Assembly (NCBI GenBank): GCA_037481615.1
Contig: JBBFLI010000032.1
Strand: one strand, 5' to 3'
From: SpSt-501 sp037481615
Lineage (GTDB): Bacteria; Desulfobacterota; Desulfobacteria; Desulfobacterales; SpSt-501
DNA: 45,773 nucleotides
The position numbers were made by a program, and so were the translations under genes. Shown in pieces: positions 1 to 7,727 of the stretch. The notes beneath the pieces were generated by a model. It worked only from the letters and a program-made list of their open reading frames with translations, was not told where the DNA came from and ran no database searches. Every line of letters begins with the position of its first letter. The first letter of the stretch is position 1.

Positions 1-165
1 GAGTTGATCTTTCATCGCCGTTTCGCTACCCGACAGCAGGCTATTCGGGAGATTACTGAGTACATTGAAGTGTTTTACAATCGACAGCGGATTCAAAAGC
101 AACTGGGTTATCTCTCGCCGGCAGCGTTCGAACGTCGGTACTACGAACAACGCCTGTCAGCCTGA
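1..165 (+). CDS. IS3-family transposase OrfB, C-terminal fragment (cut by window start)
   Basis: Frame 1 is open from the first base to a TGA at 163-165 and gives 54 residues. It contains YIEVFYNRQRIQKQLGYLSP, the typical end of the DDE integrase core in IS3/IS150-group transposases: the EVFYNRxRxH/QxxLGYxSP motif that follows the catalytic Glu. The upstream part, including the DDE residues, is outside the window, so intactness cannot be judged. The product would be the recombinase that joins IS ends to target DNA. Confidence 0.8.
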   Translation, partial: ELIFHRRFATRQQAIREITEYIEVFYNRQRIQKQLGYLSPAAFERRYYEQRLSA

Positions 166-199
166 TCGATTTGGTGTCCACTATTGACGACTGAGCCCA
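1..199 (+). mobile_element. Right end of an IS3-family insertion sequence
   Basis: The left part encodes the C-terminal end of an IS3-type OrfB transposase. It is followed by a terminal sequence which, read inward from 199, begins TGGGCTCAGTCGTC and continues to the GTGTCCAC block, in the TG...CA style of IS3-family ends. The boundary at 199 is inferred from that CA end; the left end lies outside the window, so neither the inverted repeat pairing nor the target duplication can be checked. The stretch is clearly more AT-rich than the chromosome around it, which supports transfer. Confidence 0.7.
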
Positions 200-290
200 T
201 CTACCTGCACTCCATAGGTGATTCAGAGCGCGAGGCCATGAAGGTTCTGAATGATGGTTTCGAAAGTTTTTCACACACGGATTCACACAT

Positions 291-329
291 GGAAAAGAAA
301 GGGGCCACAGACCGAAATCTGTAACCCCT
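291..329 (-). terminator. Intrinsic terminator downstream of tRNA-Arg
   Basis: On the minus strand a 12-bp stem (AGGGGTTACAGA with TCTGTGGCCCCT, containing two G-U pairs) closes a 6-nt loop and is followed by TTCTTTTC. It begins about 10 bases after the tRNA CCA end, so it probably ends the tRNA-Arg transcript. Confidence 0.7.
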
Positions 330-338
330 TGATTTAAC

Positions 339-416
339 TGGTGCGCCCGGCAAGATTCGAACTTGCGACCTACGGATTCGTAGTCCGGCGCTCTATCCGG
401 GCTGAGCTACGGGCGC
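339..416 (-). tRNA. tRNA-Arg (anticodon ACG)
   Basis: Minus strand. A full cloverleaf can be drawn: acceptor GCGCCCG/CGGGCGC (410-416 with 343-349), D stem GCTC/GAGC, anticodon loop CTACGAA with anticodon ACG, T arm GCAAG-TTCGAAT-CTTGC, discriminator A and encoded CCA (339-341). The first anticodon-stem pair (27-43) is a C-U mismatch, which is tolerable. ACG would be edited to ICG by TadA, whose gene lies about 0.9 kb away, and would read CGU/CGC/CGA codons. Confidence 0.95.
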
Positions 417-433
417 AGGTGAAAAACTGGACC

Positions 434-463
434 TCTTTACATGGAAAGGGCGGCGAATGTCAA
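434..463 (-). promoter_or_regulatory. Sigma-70-type promoter of tRNA-Arg
   Basis: On the minus strand a perfect -35 TTGACA (463-458) is separated by 18 bp from TAAAGA (439-434), ending 17 bp before the tRNA 5' end. The -35 box overlaps the pncA stop codon. Confidence 0.65.
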
Positions 464-1116
464 CTCCGTGCCGGCGGTGCTTCGCTCAGGGTCGCCTCAA
501 GGTCAGCCGCGACCGCGATTCCGGCCTTTTTCATCTCCGCGATGGCGGCGGCGCTCGTTTCTGGGGCGACTCCACGGCAAAGGCTCTCGACCAGCGTCAC
601 CCGGAATCCGGCGCGCACCGCATCGAGGGCGGTCGCCTTCACGCAATAGTCGGTGGCCAGCCCGAAGACGAGCAGATGGCCGATGCCGTCTTGTTTCAGG
701 AGCCGCTCGAGCCCCGTCTCGGCCCCGCCGTCGTCGCGGAAGCCGGAGTAGCTGTCGAAGCGTCGGTCCATCCCTTTCTTGACGACCGCGCGCCAGAGCC
801 CGGGGTCCAGAAGGATCTCGGCGTTCGCCGTGCCCTGGACGCAGTGCGGCGGCCACAGGACCTGCTCTCGTCCCTCGATGGTGACCGCCTCGAAGGGTTT
901 TTTGCCGGGGTGGTTGCTGAAAAAGGAAATGTGGTCGGCGGGGTGCCAGTCCTGGGTGGCATACAGAGCAACGCCGCGCTCGAAAAGCCGTCGGCATGCG
1001 GCACGGACGCTTTCGAGGTAGGCCTCATCGGTCCCGGCGACGGCCAGGGCCCCCTGTTTCACTTCGGTGAAATCCCCCTGGAGATCGACCACGATCCCCC
1101 CCCATTTTCCGCTCAT
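460..1116 (-). CDS. pncA: Nicotinamidase / isochorismatase-family amidohydrolase
   Basis: Converts nicotinamide to nicotinate plus ammonia in NAD salvage (cytosolic). The 218-residue protein has the family triad: Asp-11 (VVDLQGDF), Lys-114 (VVKKGMD) and the nucleophile Cys-158 (GLATDYCVKATALDA). Metal ligands Asp-56, His-58 and His-62 are in TQDWHPADH. These make a true PncA more likely than another isochorismatase-fold enzyme. The start is the ATG at 1116, preceded by GAGGAGGTGAGGCC, a strong ribosome binding site; a longer open frame upstream has no such support. Monocistronic, with tRNA-Arg downstream and tadA divergent. Confidence 0.9.
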   Translation of the reverse strand: MSGKWGGIVVDLQGDFTEVKQGALAVAGTDEAYLESVRAACRRLFERGVALYATQDWHPADHISFFSNHPGKKPFEAVTIEGREQVLWPPHCVQGTANAEILLDPGLWRAVVKKGMDRRFDSYSGFRDDGGAETGLERLLKQDGIGHLLVFGLATDYCVKATALDAVRAGFRVTLVESLCRGVAPETSAAAIAEMKKAGIAVAADLEATLSEAPPARS

Positions 1117-1207
1117 GGCCTCACCTCCTCGACGGGCTTCGGTCGCCGCCCGCGCCCGGGCTGCTCTCCGCAGGGGAAATCGCCGGCGGGCGGTTGAGAA
1201 CGACTTC

Positions 1208-1236
1208 AGTATGCGGTAAAGGGATGCGGTTTGCAA
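1208..1236 (-). promoter_or_regulatory. Candidate promoter for pncA
   Basis: Minus strand TTGCAA (1236-1231), 17-bp spacer, CATACT (1213-1208). This would give a leader of roughly 85 nt before the pncA ATG. It is a sequence-pattern call only. Confidence 0.45.
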
Positions 1237-1275
1237 ATCGCCGCGGGGGTTTTCCCTCCGGCAAAAGGGTTCGCG

Positions 1276-1728
1276 TTGGATCACACCGCGTACATGGAAC
1301 TCGCCCTCGAGGAGGCCCGCCGGGCGGCCGAGGCGGAAGAGGTCCCGGTGGGCGCGTTGCTCGTCAGCGAGGCAGGCCGTGTTCTCGCCTGCGACCGCAA
1401 CCGCACGATCGAACGCTGCGACCCGACGGCGCACGCCGAAATCCTCGTGCTCCGCAAGGCAGCCCTGCTCCTGGGCAACTACCGTTTGTTAAACACCACG
1501 CTCTATGTTAGCGTGGAGCCCTGCGTCATGTGCATGGGGGCGCTCCTCCACGCGCGCGTCCGCCGCCTCGTCTACGGCGCAGCCGACCCCCGGTGGGGGG
1601 GTGCGGGATCGATCTGCGATCTCTCCTCCGATCCCCGGCTCAACCACCGCGTCGAGGTCGTCTCCGGGGTGCTCGAGGAGCCCGGCCGCGCGCTGTTGCA
1701 GGCGTTCTTCCGCGCCCGGCGCGCCTGA
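1276..1728 (+). CDS. tadA: tRNA-specific adenosine deaminase
   Basis: Deaminates A34 to inosine in tRNA-Arg(ACG), the species encoded at 339-416. The 150-residue protein has the zinc cytidine-deaminase-fold signature: His-53 and catalytic Glu-55 in HAE, and zinc cysteines 83 and 86 in PCVMC, then the GALLHARVRRLVYGA strand. The TTG at 1276 is chosen because it gives the family N-terminus (DHTAYMELALEEARRAA) and follows AAAAGGG by 6 bases; ATG 1294 or TTG 1231 are alternatives. The purA start lies 35 bp downstream on the same strand, so the two may be cotranscribed. Confidence 0.92.
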   Translation: MDHTAYMELALEEARRAAEAEEVPVGALLVSEAGRVLACDRNRTIERCDPTAHAEILVLRKAALLLGNYRLLNTTLYVSVEPCVMCMGALLHARVRRLVYGAADPRWGGAGSICDLSSDPRLNHRVEVVSGVLEEPGRALLQAFFRARRA

Positions 1729-1763
1729 GCCGCCCCGACAAACCCTTCCCCAAAGGAGGATTC

Positions 1764-3131
1764 GTGGCCAACGTCGTCGTCATCGGGACCCAGTGGGGCG
1801 ATGAGGGCAAGGGCAAGATCGTCGATCTCTTGTCCGAGTTCGCCGATGTGGTCGTACGCTTCCAGGGTGGGAACAACGCCGGCCACACGATGGTGATCGC
1901 GGGCGAGAAGTTCATCAACCATCTCGTCCCCTCGGGCATCCTGCAGCAGAAGACCTGTGTGCTGGGAAACGGGATGGTCGTCGATCCCGGCGTACTGGTC
2001 AAGGAGATGGACTTTCTCGCCGGCCGCGGCATCGCGACCGGCCCCGAGCGCATCAAGATCAGCGAGCTCGCCCACCTCATTCTGCCCTACCACCGCGCGA
2101 TCGATCTCGCCCGCGAGGCGCGCCGCGGCGGCAAGCCGATCGGCACGACCGGCCGCGGCATCGGCCCGGCCTACGAAGACAAGGTCGGAAGGCGCGGCAT
2201 CCGCTTCGCGGACCTTCTCGAGTGGGACACCTTCCAGGAAAAGCTCGCCGCCGCCCTCGAAGAAAAAAACTTTCTCCTCGAGCACTACTACCACGAGAAA
2301 CCGCTCGAAGCCCAGGCGATCCTCGAGGAATACCGCGCCTATGCCGAGCGGCTCGCCCCCCACGTCACGAACACGTCGGTCTTCGTCGAGGAGGCCCTGC
2401 GGCGGAGAAACCGGCTGCTTTTCGAGGGCTCCCAGGGGACCCACCTCGACATCGATCACGGGACCTACCCTTACGTCACCTCCTCGAACACGGTGGCGGC
2501 GAACGCCGGTTGCGGCACGGGGATCGGCCCGCGACGCATCAGCGACGTGATCGGGATCGTCAAGGCCTACACGACCCGCGTGGGGCTGGGGCCTTTCCCG
2601 ACGGAGCTGACCGACGAGATCGGAGAGCGCCTCCAGGAGCGGGGCGCGGAGTTCGGCTCGACCACGGGCCGCAGGCGCCGCTGCGGCTGGCTCGACGCGG
2701 TGGTCCTGAGAAACGCCGTGCGCCTGAACGGGGTGACGGGACTGGCGATCACCAAGCTCGACGTCCTCGACGGCCTGGAGAGCCTCAAGATCTGCACGCA
2801 CTACGAGTATGAAGGAAAACGCCTCGACGTCGTTCCCGCGAGCATCCGTGTTCTGACCGGCTGCACGCCGGTCTACGAGACCCTTCCCGGCTGGGCGGAG
2901 CCGCTCTCGGGGGTGCGCAGCCTGTCGCGCCTGCCCCGGCCCGCCCGGCGTTTTCTCGAACGGATCGAGGAGCTCTGCGGCGTCCCGGTCGACATCGTCT
3001 CGGTCGGCCCCGGCCGCGAGCAGACCATCGTCCGCCGCAACCCCTTCGCCCGCTCCGTCCCGCGGGGGGCGAAAAAAGCCCGGGCGGCCGCCCCTTCCCG
3101 GTCGCCGGCCCGAAAGAGACGGCGCGGTTGA
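1764..3131 (+). CDS. purA: Adenylosuccinate synthetase
   Basis: Joins IMP and aspartate using GTP to make adenylosuccinate, the first committed step to AMP. The GTP-binding loop GDEGKGK is at residues 12-18 with catalytic Asp-13, followed by QGGNNAGHT with the catalytic His, then GTTGRGIGPAYEDK, GSQGTHLDIDHGTYPY and the late STTGRRRRCGWLD guanine/IMP region. It starts with GTG at 1764 behind AAAGGAGGA. At 455 residues it is slightly longer than usual (about 430) because of a basic Arg/Lys/Ala/Pro-rich tail of about 30 residues after the conserved IVRRNPF end. The tail looks disordered and its role is unknown. Confidence 0.96.
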   Translation: MANVVVIGTQWGDEGKGKIVDLLSEFADVVVRFQGGNNAGHTMVIAGEKFINHLVPSGILQQKTCVLGNGMVVDPGVLVKEMDFLAGRGIATGPERIKISELAHLILPYHRAIDLAREARRGGKPIGTTGRGIGPAYEDKVGRRGIRFADLLEWDTFQEKLAAALEEKNFLLEHYYHEKPLEAQAILEEYRAYAERLAPHVTNTSVFVEEALRRRNRLLFEGSQGTHLDIDHGTYPYVTSSNTVAANAGCGTGIGPRRISDVIGIVKAYTTRVGLGPFPTELTDEIGERLQERGAEFGSTTGRRRRCGWLDAVVLRNAVRLNGVTGLAITKLDVLDGLESLKICTHYEYEGKRLDVVPASIRVLTGCTPVYETLPGWAEPLSGVRSLSRLPRPARRFLERIEELCGVPVDIVSVGPGREQTIVRRNPFARSVPRGAKKARAAAPSRSPARKRRRG

Positions 3132-3156
3132 CATCGCCAGACGGATCGCTTAGATA
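3128..3156 (+). promoter_or_regulatory. Strong promoter of tRNA-Pro
   Basis: Perfect TTGACA (3128-3133), exact 17-bp spacer, TAGATA (3151-3156), with the tRNA starting 13 bases later. The -35 box overlaps the purA stop codon, the same compact design as at tRNA-Arg. Confidence 0.8.
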
Positions 3157-3168
3157 AGGCGCATCAGT

Positions 3169-3245
3169 CGGGACGTGGCTCAGTCTGGTAGAGCACAGCG
3201 TTCGGGACGCTGGGGTCGGTGGTTCAAATCCACTCGTCCCGACCA
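3169..3245 (+). tRNA. tRNA-Pro (anticodon CGG)
   Basis: Acceptor CGGGACG/CGTCCCG, D stem GCTC/GAGC, anticodon stem CAGCG/CGCTG around loop TTCGGGA (anticodon CGG, reads CCG), T loop TTCAAAT, and an encoded CCA at 3243-3245. C1 opening the acceptor stem is typical of bacterial tRNA-Pro. Confidence 0.95.
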
Positions 3246-3258
3246 CAAGAAAGGAAGG

Positions 3259-3288
3259 CGCTCCAGCCGTTGCGGCTGGAGCGTTTTT
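3259..3288 (+). terminator. Intrinsic terminator of tRNA-Pro
   Basis: Perfect 10-bp stem CGCTCCAGCC / GGCTGGAGCG with loop GTTGC, followed by TTTTT (3284-3288). Confidence 0.9.
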
Positions 3289-3338
3289 GTTGACCGCTGA
3301 AACCGAATCCGCCGACGGATCCCGCGCTGCAGACCAAC

Positions 3339-4481
3339 GTGCGCGTGATCTTCGCCCTCTGGCTCGTGCACTTCACGGGCGATCTCTACGCCTCTTTTGT
3401 CAGCCCCCTTCTCCCCGCCTTCGCCGAGGCCTTCACGCTCTCGCTCGCCCAGGTCGGGGTGATCGCGGGCCTGAACCGCTTTCTCATGTTCATCGTCCAG
3501 CCGATCGCGGGGTACTGCGCCGACCACTACCGCACGCGCCTGTTCATCCTCGGCGGCCCCCTGCTCTCGCTTGTCTTCATCCCGCTCGTCGGCGTGGCAC
3601 CGAACTTCTGGGTGCTGCTGGTCTTCGTCGCCCTGGGCTCGATCGGGCAGTCGATGTTTCACCCCCCGGTCGCCGGCATGATCTCGACTTACGCCGGCCG
3701 GAACTTCAGCTTCTGCATGTCGATCTTCAACGCCGGCGGGACGATGGCCTTCGGCGTCGGTCCGGTGCTGATCACGCTTCTCGTCTCCACTTTCGGGATG
3801 CCGGGAACCGTCTACTCGATGGCGATCGGGCTGCCGCTCCTGGCGATCCTCTTCCGGATGGTGCCGCGGCCCGAGGGCGAGGGGCTCGCCGGCAAGGGCT
3901 TCGTCGAGTCGCTGCGCGTGGCTCTCGGCCCCTCCCGGCGGGCGGTCGCCGACCTCTGGGTGGTGATGGTGCTGCGCGCCTTCGTCAGCCAGGCCTTCAT
4001 CACCTTTTTCCCCGTGCTCTACGCCCGCGAGGGCTACCCCCTCGTCTCGATCGGGCTCGTGGCCGCGCTCTTCACGCTCGCCGGGGCGCTGAGCGGGCTG
4101 ATCGCCGGGAGCCTCGCCGACCGCTTCCGGCACCGGCCGATTTTCCTCGTCAGCCACTTCCTCACAGCCCCGGCGCTTCTCTCCTCCCTCTGGCTGCGGG
4201 GGGACTGGATCTACCCCTGCGCCTTCCTCTCCGGCTTCTTCTCCATGGCGACCCTGCCCCTGGGGGTGACCCTCGGCCAGACGCTCGCCCCCCAGGGCCG
4301 CTCGATGGTCTCGAGCCTTATGATGGGGCTTGCGCTGGGGATCGGGGGGGTCCTGACCCCGGTCATCGGGCGCCTGGCGGACCTCTACGGGCTGGAGGCG
4401 GTGCTTTTCTGGCTCCCGGCCGTCCCCCTCTTCACGATGCTGCTCTGCCTCCGGCTTCCCGAAAAGCCCGCCGCCTCCTGA
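3339..4481 (+). CDS. MFS transporter, Fsr-like efflux type
   Basis: A 380-residue inner-membrane protein with about 12 hydrophobic segments, hence a major facilitator. Between segments 2 and 3 it carries GYCADHYRTR, matching the MFS signature GxxxDrxGrr, and a repeat in the second half at GSLADRFRHR. The opening FALWLVHFTGDLYASFVSPLLP and SMFHPPVAGM resemble the fosmidomycin-resistance (Fsr) group, but the substrate cannot be assigned. The GTG at 3339 is the first usable start after an in-frame TGA at 3291; no clear ribosome site precedes it, so the start is uncertain. Convergent with the stress-protein gene, with a 13-bp gap. Confidence 0.85.
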   Translation: MRVIFALWLVHFTGDLYASFVSPLLPAFAEAFTLSLAQVGVIAGLNRFLMFIVQPIAGYCADHYRTRLFILGGPLLSLVFIPLVGVAPNFWVLLVFVALGSIGQSMFHPPVAGMISTYAGRNFSFCMSIFNAGGTMAFGVGPVLITLLVSTFGMPGTVYSMAIGLPLLAILFRMVPRPEGEGLAGKGFVESLRVALGPSRRAVADLWVVMVLRAFVSQAFITFFPVLYAREGYPLVSIGLVAALFTLAGALSGLIAGSLADRFRHRPIFLVSHFLTAPALLSSLWLRGDWIYPCAFLSGFFSMATLPLGVTLGQTLAPQGRSMVSSLMMGLALGIGGVLTPVIGRLADLYGLEAVLFWLPAVPLFTMLLCLRLPEKPAAS

Positions 4482-4494
4482 ATCCGCGCTTTCT

Positions 4495-4941
4495 TCAGCC
4501 CGAGCGCGAACGGATGATCAAGAGCGGCCGGTCGACCCGGTTCAGGACCCCCGCCGCGACACTCCCGTAGAACACCCGCGCGGCGCCGGTCCGGCCGTGG
4601 CTCGCCATGGCGATCAGGTCCGCCTTCAGGGCCTCGGCGGCCTCGCAGATCCCGTCCACGACCGCCTTGCTGACGAGATGGGTGTCGGCCGGGATCCCGC
4701 GGAGCTTCATTTTGGCCTGGGTCGCCTCGAGGTACTCCTTCGCCCGGCTCAGGCGCTCGGAGAGCTGATCCCCCGAGGGGATGTAGACCTCGGCGCTGCT
4801 CACGGGGACGATCGGCTCGACCACCTGGAGCAGGATGACGCGCGAGCCGAAGCGGGCGGCGATCTCCTCGACATGCGGCAGGATGCGCTCGGCGCGCGCC
4901 GAGCCGTCGAGAGGCACGAGAATCCGGCTGTACATGGCCAT
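4495..4941 (-). CDS. Universal stress protein UspA family
   Basis: A 148-residue single Usp domain: N-terminal YSRILVPLDGSARAERILPHV and C-terminal MASHGRTG...YGSVA...LLIIRSR. The latter is the ATP-binding G-x2-G-x9-GS motif, with the first Gly replaced by Ala. The ATG at 4941 follows AGGAGG closely. Ten bp separate it from the upstream amidase, so it is likely the last gene of the minus-strand catabolic operon. Usp proteins bind nucleotide and modulate stress survival; the partner here is unknown. Confidence 0.88.
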   Translation of the reverse strand: MAMYSRILVPLDGSARAERILPHVEEIAARFGSRVILLQVVEPIVPVSSAEVYIPSGDQLSERLSRAKEYLEATQAKMKLRGIPADTHLVSKAVVDGICEAAEALKADLIAMASHGRTGAARVFYGSVAAGVLNRVDRPLLIIRSRSG

Positions 4942-4951
4942 GGCCCTCCTT

Positions 4952-6454
4952 TCATGGGGAAAGAGCGGCCGGCGGCGGCCGCCGTTCGAACCAAGGGCGC
5001 TCGGTCTCGAGGAGTCCTGCCAGGCGGAAGAGAAGGTCTTCGCGTCCGATCGGGGCCGTGAACTGGACGCCGATCGGAAGCCCCTGGCGACTCCAGGCGA
5101 CAGGGACGGACATCGCCGGCTGCCCCGTGAAGTTGGCAAGCTGCGTGAAAGGGGTACGTTCGAGATTGCGGAAGGCGATCTTCTCGAGCAGCCCCAGGCG
5201 GTGAATCCCGCTCACCAGCCCGAGCCGATCTACGGCACGCAGGGCGAGCATCTCGAGCGTCCCGGGTCGGAGTTCGCCGATGCGCGCGGGGGGGTGGGCG
5301 GTCGTGGGGCTGAGGTAGAGATCCCAGGTCTCGTGAAACTCCCCCATGACCCTTCCGGCCCGGCCCCAGAGCCGCTTGGCCGCAGACAGCTCCGGCGCGG
5401 GCGTGATCCACCCGATCTTCCCCAGGATCCAGGTCGGCCGCTCGACATCCGCGCGCGAAAGCCTCCGGCCGAGCAGCCTTTCGATCTCCCTCAGGTCGGC
5501 CGCCACCTCGGCGTAGAGCAGCGTGAGGTAGCTGCGGGCGAGCTCGATCCCATCGAGCGGGGGCTCCCGCTCTTCGACCTCGAAGCCCGCCCTGGCGAGG
5601 AAGACCGCCGCCTCGAGCACCGCCTTTGCGTGTTCGGGGTGCACCGAGAGGCCGACGGGCGAGCGGATGCTGAAGGCGACGCGGAGCCTGCCGGGATCGC
5701 GGCGGACCTCCTCCAGGTAGGGCCGCTCCGGAGGGGCGACGATATAGGGGGCGCCGCGTTCCGGGCCGCAGACGGCATCGAGCGCCGCTGCGCTGTCGCG
5801 CACCGTGCGCGAGACCACGTGCTCGACGACCGCCCCCTGCCAGATCTCCCCGAAGTCCGGGCCGCTCGGGGTCCGGCCGCGGCTCGGTTTCAAGCCGAAA
5901 AGCCCGCAATAGGCGGCCGGAATGCGGATCGACCCCCCGCCGTCGCCCGCCCCGGCAAGCGGCACGATCCCGGCGGCGACCGCGGCCGCCGCGCCGCCGC
6001 TCGAACCGCCGGGGGTGCGGCCGGGATCCCAGGGGTTTCGCGTGGGGCCGAAGAGTTCGGGCTCGGTGTAGGCGACCAGGCCCAATTCCGGGGTGTTCGT
6101 CTTGCCTACGATCACCAGCCCCGCCCGGCGCCAGCGGCGCACGAGCTCGCCGTCGTGGTCGGGGACGAAGTTGCGCAGCGCGCGGCTTCCGAAGGTGAGC
6201 GGGACCCCTGCGCAGACCGAGAGGAGATCCTTGATCAGAAAGGGGACCCCGCGGAAAGGGCCGTCGGGCAGGCGGGAAAGCGCGCGCCGCGCCGCCTCTT
6301 CCATGCGGGTCACCACGGCGTTGAGGCGGGGGTTCAGCCGCTCGATGCGCTCGAGGGCGGCCTCGAGGATCTCCGCAGGGGAAACTTCCCCGCGGCGGAC
6401 GAGCGCGGCCAGGCCCAGCCCGTCGAAATGCTCGTATTCGGAAAAGGCGGCCAT
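4952..6454 (-). CDS. Amidase signature-family hydrolase
   Basis: A 500-residue cytosolic amidase. The Ser-cisSer-Lys triad is visible: Lys-75 (VPFLIKDLLS), the serine pair 151/152 (PGGSSGGAAAAVAAG) and nucleophile Ser-175 (DGGGSIRIPA). The substrate is not predictable: it could be a 6-aminohexanoate-cyclic-dimer-hydrolase-like or general acylamidase rather than GatA, since no gatB/gatC is adjacent. The ATG at 6454 follows GGGAGGTGGAGCGG. It lies 64 bp behind the dehydratase-subunit genes and 10 bp before the stress-protein gene. In this context it could release a carboxylate to be activated as CoA ester; that is inference. Confidence 0.88.
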   Translation of the reverse strand: MAAFSEYEHFDGLGLAALVRRGEVSPAEILEAALERIERLNPRLNAVVTRMEEAARRALSRLPDGPFRGVPFLIKDLLSVCAGVPLTFGSRALRNFVPDHDGELVRRWRRAGLVIVGKTNTPELGLVAYTEPELFGPTRNPWDPGRTPGGSSGGAAAAVAAGIVPLAGAGDGGGSIRIPAAYCGLFGLKPSRGRTPSGPDFGEIWQGAVVEHVVSRTVRDSAAALDAVCGPERGAPYIVAPPERPYLEEVRRDPGRLRVAFSIRSPVGLSVHPEHAKAVLEAAVFLARAGFEVEEREPPLDGIELARSYLTLLYAEVAADLREIERLLGRRLSRADVERPTWILGKIGWITPAPELSAAKRLWGRAGRVMGEFHETWDLYLSPTTAHPPARIGELRPGTLEMLALRAVDRLGLVSGIHRLGLLEKIAFRNLERTPFTQLANFTGQPAMSVPVAWSRQGLPIGVQFTAPIGREDLLFRLAGLLETERPWFERRPPPAALSP

Positions 6455-6518
6455 CCGCTCCACCTCCCGGCAGGCGGTTGCCGTTCCAACCGCGGCGGGC
6501 GCCGGCCCAAAGCCCGGC

Positions 6519-7727
6519 TCATCCGGCAAGCGGCTCCATGGACTCGATGAAGGCCTCGAGTGCGGTCACCGTGCGCGCCTCGGTGAACTGCCGCGGGTCG
6601 TTCTGGTCGGCCTCGATCACGACCCCGGGGACCCCCGTTCTCCGGGAGACCTCCTCCCGCAGCCCGTACATACCGACGGAATAGGGCTTGCAGGAGCGGT
6701 TCGAGTGCATGATGAAGCCGGTCAGCGAAAACTCCTCGATCAGCCGCACGAGGGTTGCGACCCGCTGCTCGAAGCCGGAATGAATGTACAGGCTCAGATA
6801 GGATCCGGCAAGGGCCTCGATCGGGTCATCGCCCTGGGCCCCGACGGCGCGGTCCATTCCCGCCCAGCTGTTCGGATAGGTCGCCGCGGCGACGGCCAGG
6901 CCGCGCGCGTCGAAAAAGGACGCGAACCAGCGCAGGCGGTCCCAGACGGGCAGGTTGTCCCAGAGCGCGCGGTAGCGCTCGTTCGGGACGGCCGCCTCCC
7001 GGCGGGCGACACGGCCTTCGACCTCGCGAAAGAGCGCTTCGTAGTAATCACGGCAGGCGGGGGTGCCGCGGAGGGTCACGACGGGCGCGATGTGGACGAA
7101 GGCGTCGAGCGCGGTGATCGGCGCAGGCCGGCTGCGGCACAGATCGAGCGTCCTGCGCCACAGCGCGGTGGTCTCCTGGCTCAGGGCCACGGTCTCCAGC
7201 AGCCGCTCGCGCTCGAAGGGCCGGCCGGTCTGCGCGGCGAGGAAACCGGCAAGCGCCTCGAACTGCCGGAGGACGTAATCGAGGGCATCGCGGGTGAGCC
7301 CGTCATGGAGGAAGGGCATGTCGACGACGAAGAGCGGCACCCGGTATTTGCGGGCGACCGCCTCGAACCACTTGACGACGGTGCGGCAGATGTTGGTCGC
7401 GCAGACGAGCGCCCGGGGCGGGGGGAGCCCGCCCGCGGGCCCGCCGCGCAGCAGGTCCTGTCCGAAATCCGTGCGCGCATAGGAGCAGATGTCCGGGGAA
7501 GCCCCTTGCCCCTCGGCGGCCTCGAGCAGGGAGAGCGCCTGGTGGCCGGCCGCGCACATGGCGGCGTAGTTCTCGGGATAGACCGGCAGCGCCCCGGCCG
7601 CAACCACGTATTCGACCGGCGCGCCGCTCGTCACCCAGACGATGGGCTTTTCCCTCGTCGTCTTCGCCTCGAGGTAATGGAGCGTCATCATCTCCTTCAT
7701 GCGGGCGAAGCTGGCGAGGCGTGTCAT
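6519..7727 (-). CDS. 2-hydroxyacyl-CoA dehydratase / benzoyl-CoA reductase-family subunit (HgdB/FldB-like)
   Basis: A 402-residue protein of the HGD-D family, whose members carry a [4Fe-4S] cluster and take high-energy electrons from an ATP-dependent activator to reduce or dehydrate acyl-CoAs. Diagnostic segments are SGAPVEYVVAAGALPVYPEN, DICSYARTDFG, ALVCATNICRTVVKWFEA, and near the end MHSNRSCKPYSVGMYGL followed by GVVIEADQNDPRQF. These hold the expected cluster-ligand cysteines. The ATG at 7727 overlaps the stop of the preceding subunit (ATGA), so the two are translationally coupled. The substrate (hydroxyacyl-CoA, aromatic CoA or other) is unknown. No activator ATPase gene is in the window. 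Confidence 0.87.
   Translation of the reverse strand: MTRLASFARMKEMMTLHYLEAKTTREKPIVWVTSGAPVEYVVAAGALPVYPENYAAMCAAGHQALSLLEAAEGQGASPDICSYARTDFGQDLLRGGPAGGLPPPRALVCATNICRTVVKWFEAVARKYRVPLFVVDMPFLHDGLTRDALDYVLRQFEALAGFLAAQTGRPFERERLLETVALSQETTALWRRTLDLCRSRPAPITALDAFVHIAPVVTLRGTPACRDYYEALFREVEGRVARREAAVPNERYRALWDNLPVWDRLRWFASFFDARGLAVAAATYPNSWAGMDRAVGAQGDDPIEALAGSYLSLYIHSGFEQRVATLVRLIEEFSLTGFIMHSNRSCKPYSVGMYGLREEVSRRTGVPGVVIEADQNDPRQFTEARTVTALEAFIESMEPLAG

Noticed and set aside
210..330. 28-codon open frame between the IS end and tRNA-Arg
   Set aside because: No ribosome site; it crosses the tRNA terminator hairpin and has no recognisable sequence.
4835..6550. Very long plus-strand open frame opposite the amidase (and similar long mirror frames elsewhere, such as 9063-12356 and 28032-30506)
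   Set aside because: High GC content suppresses stop codons on the opposite strand. The translations are Arg/Gly/Pro/Ala-rich with no motifs, while the other strand encodes clear enzymes.
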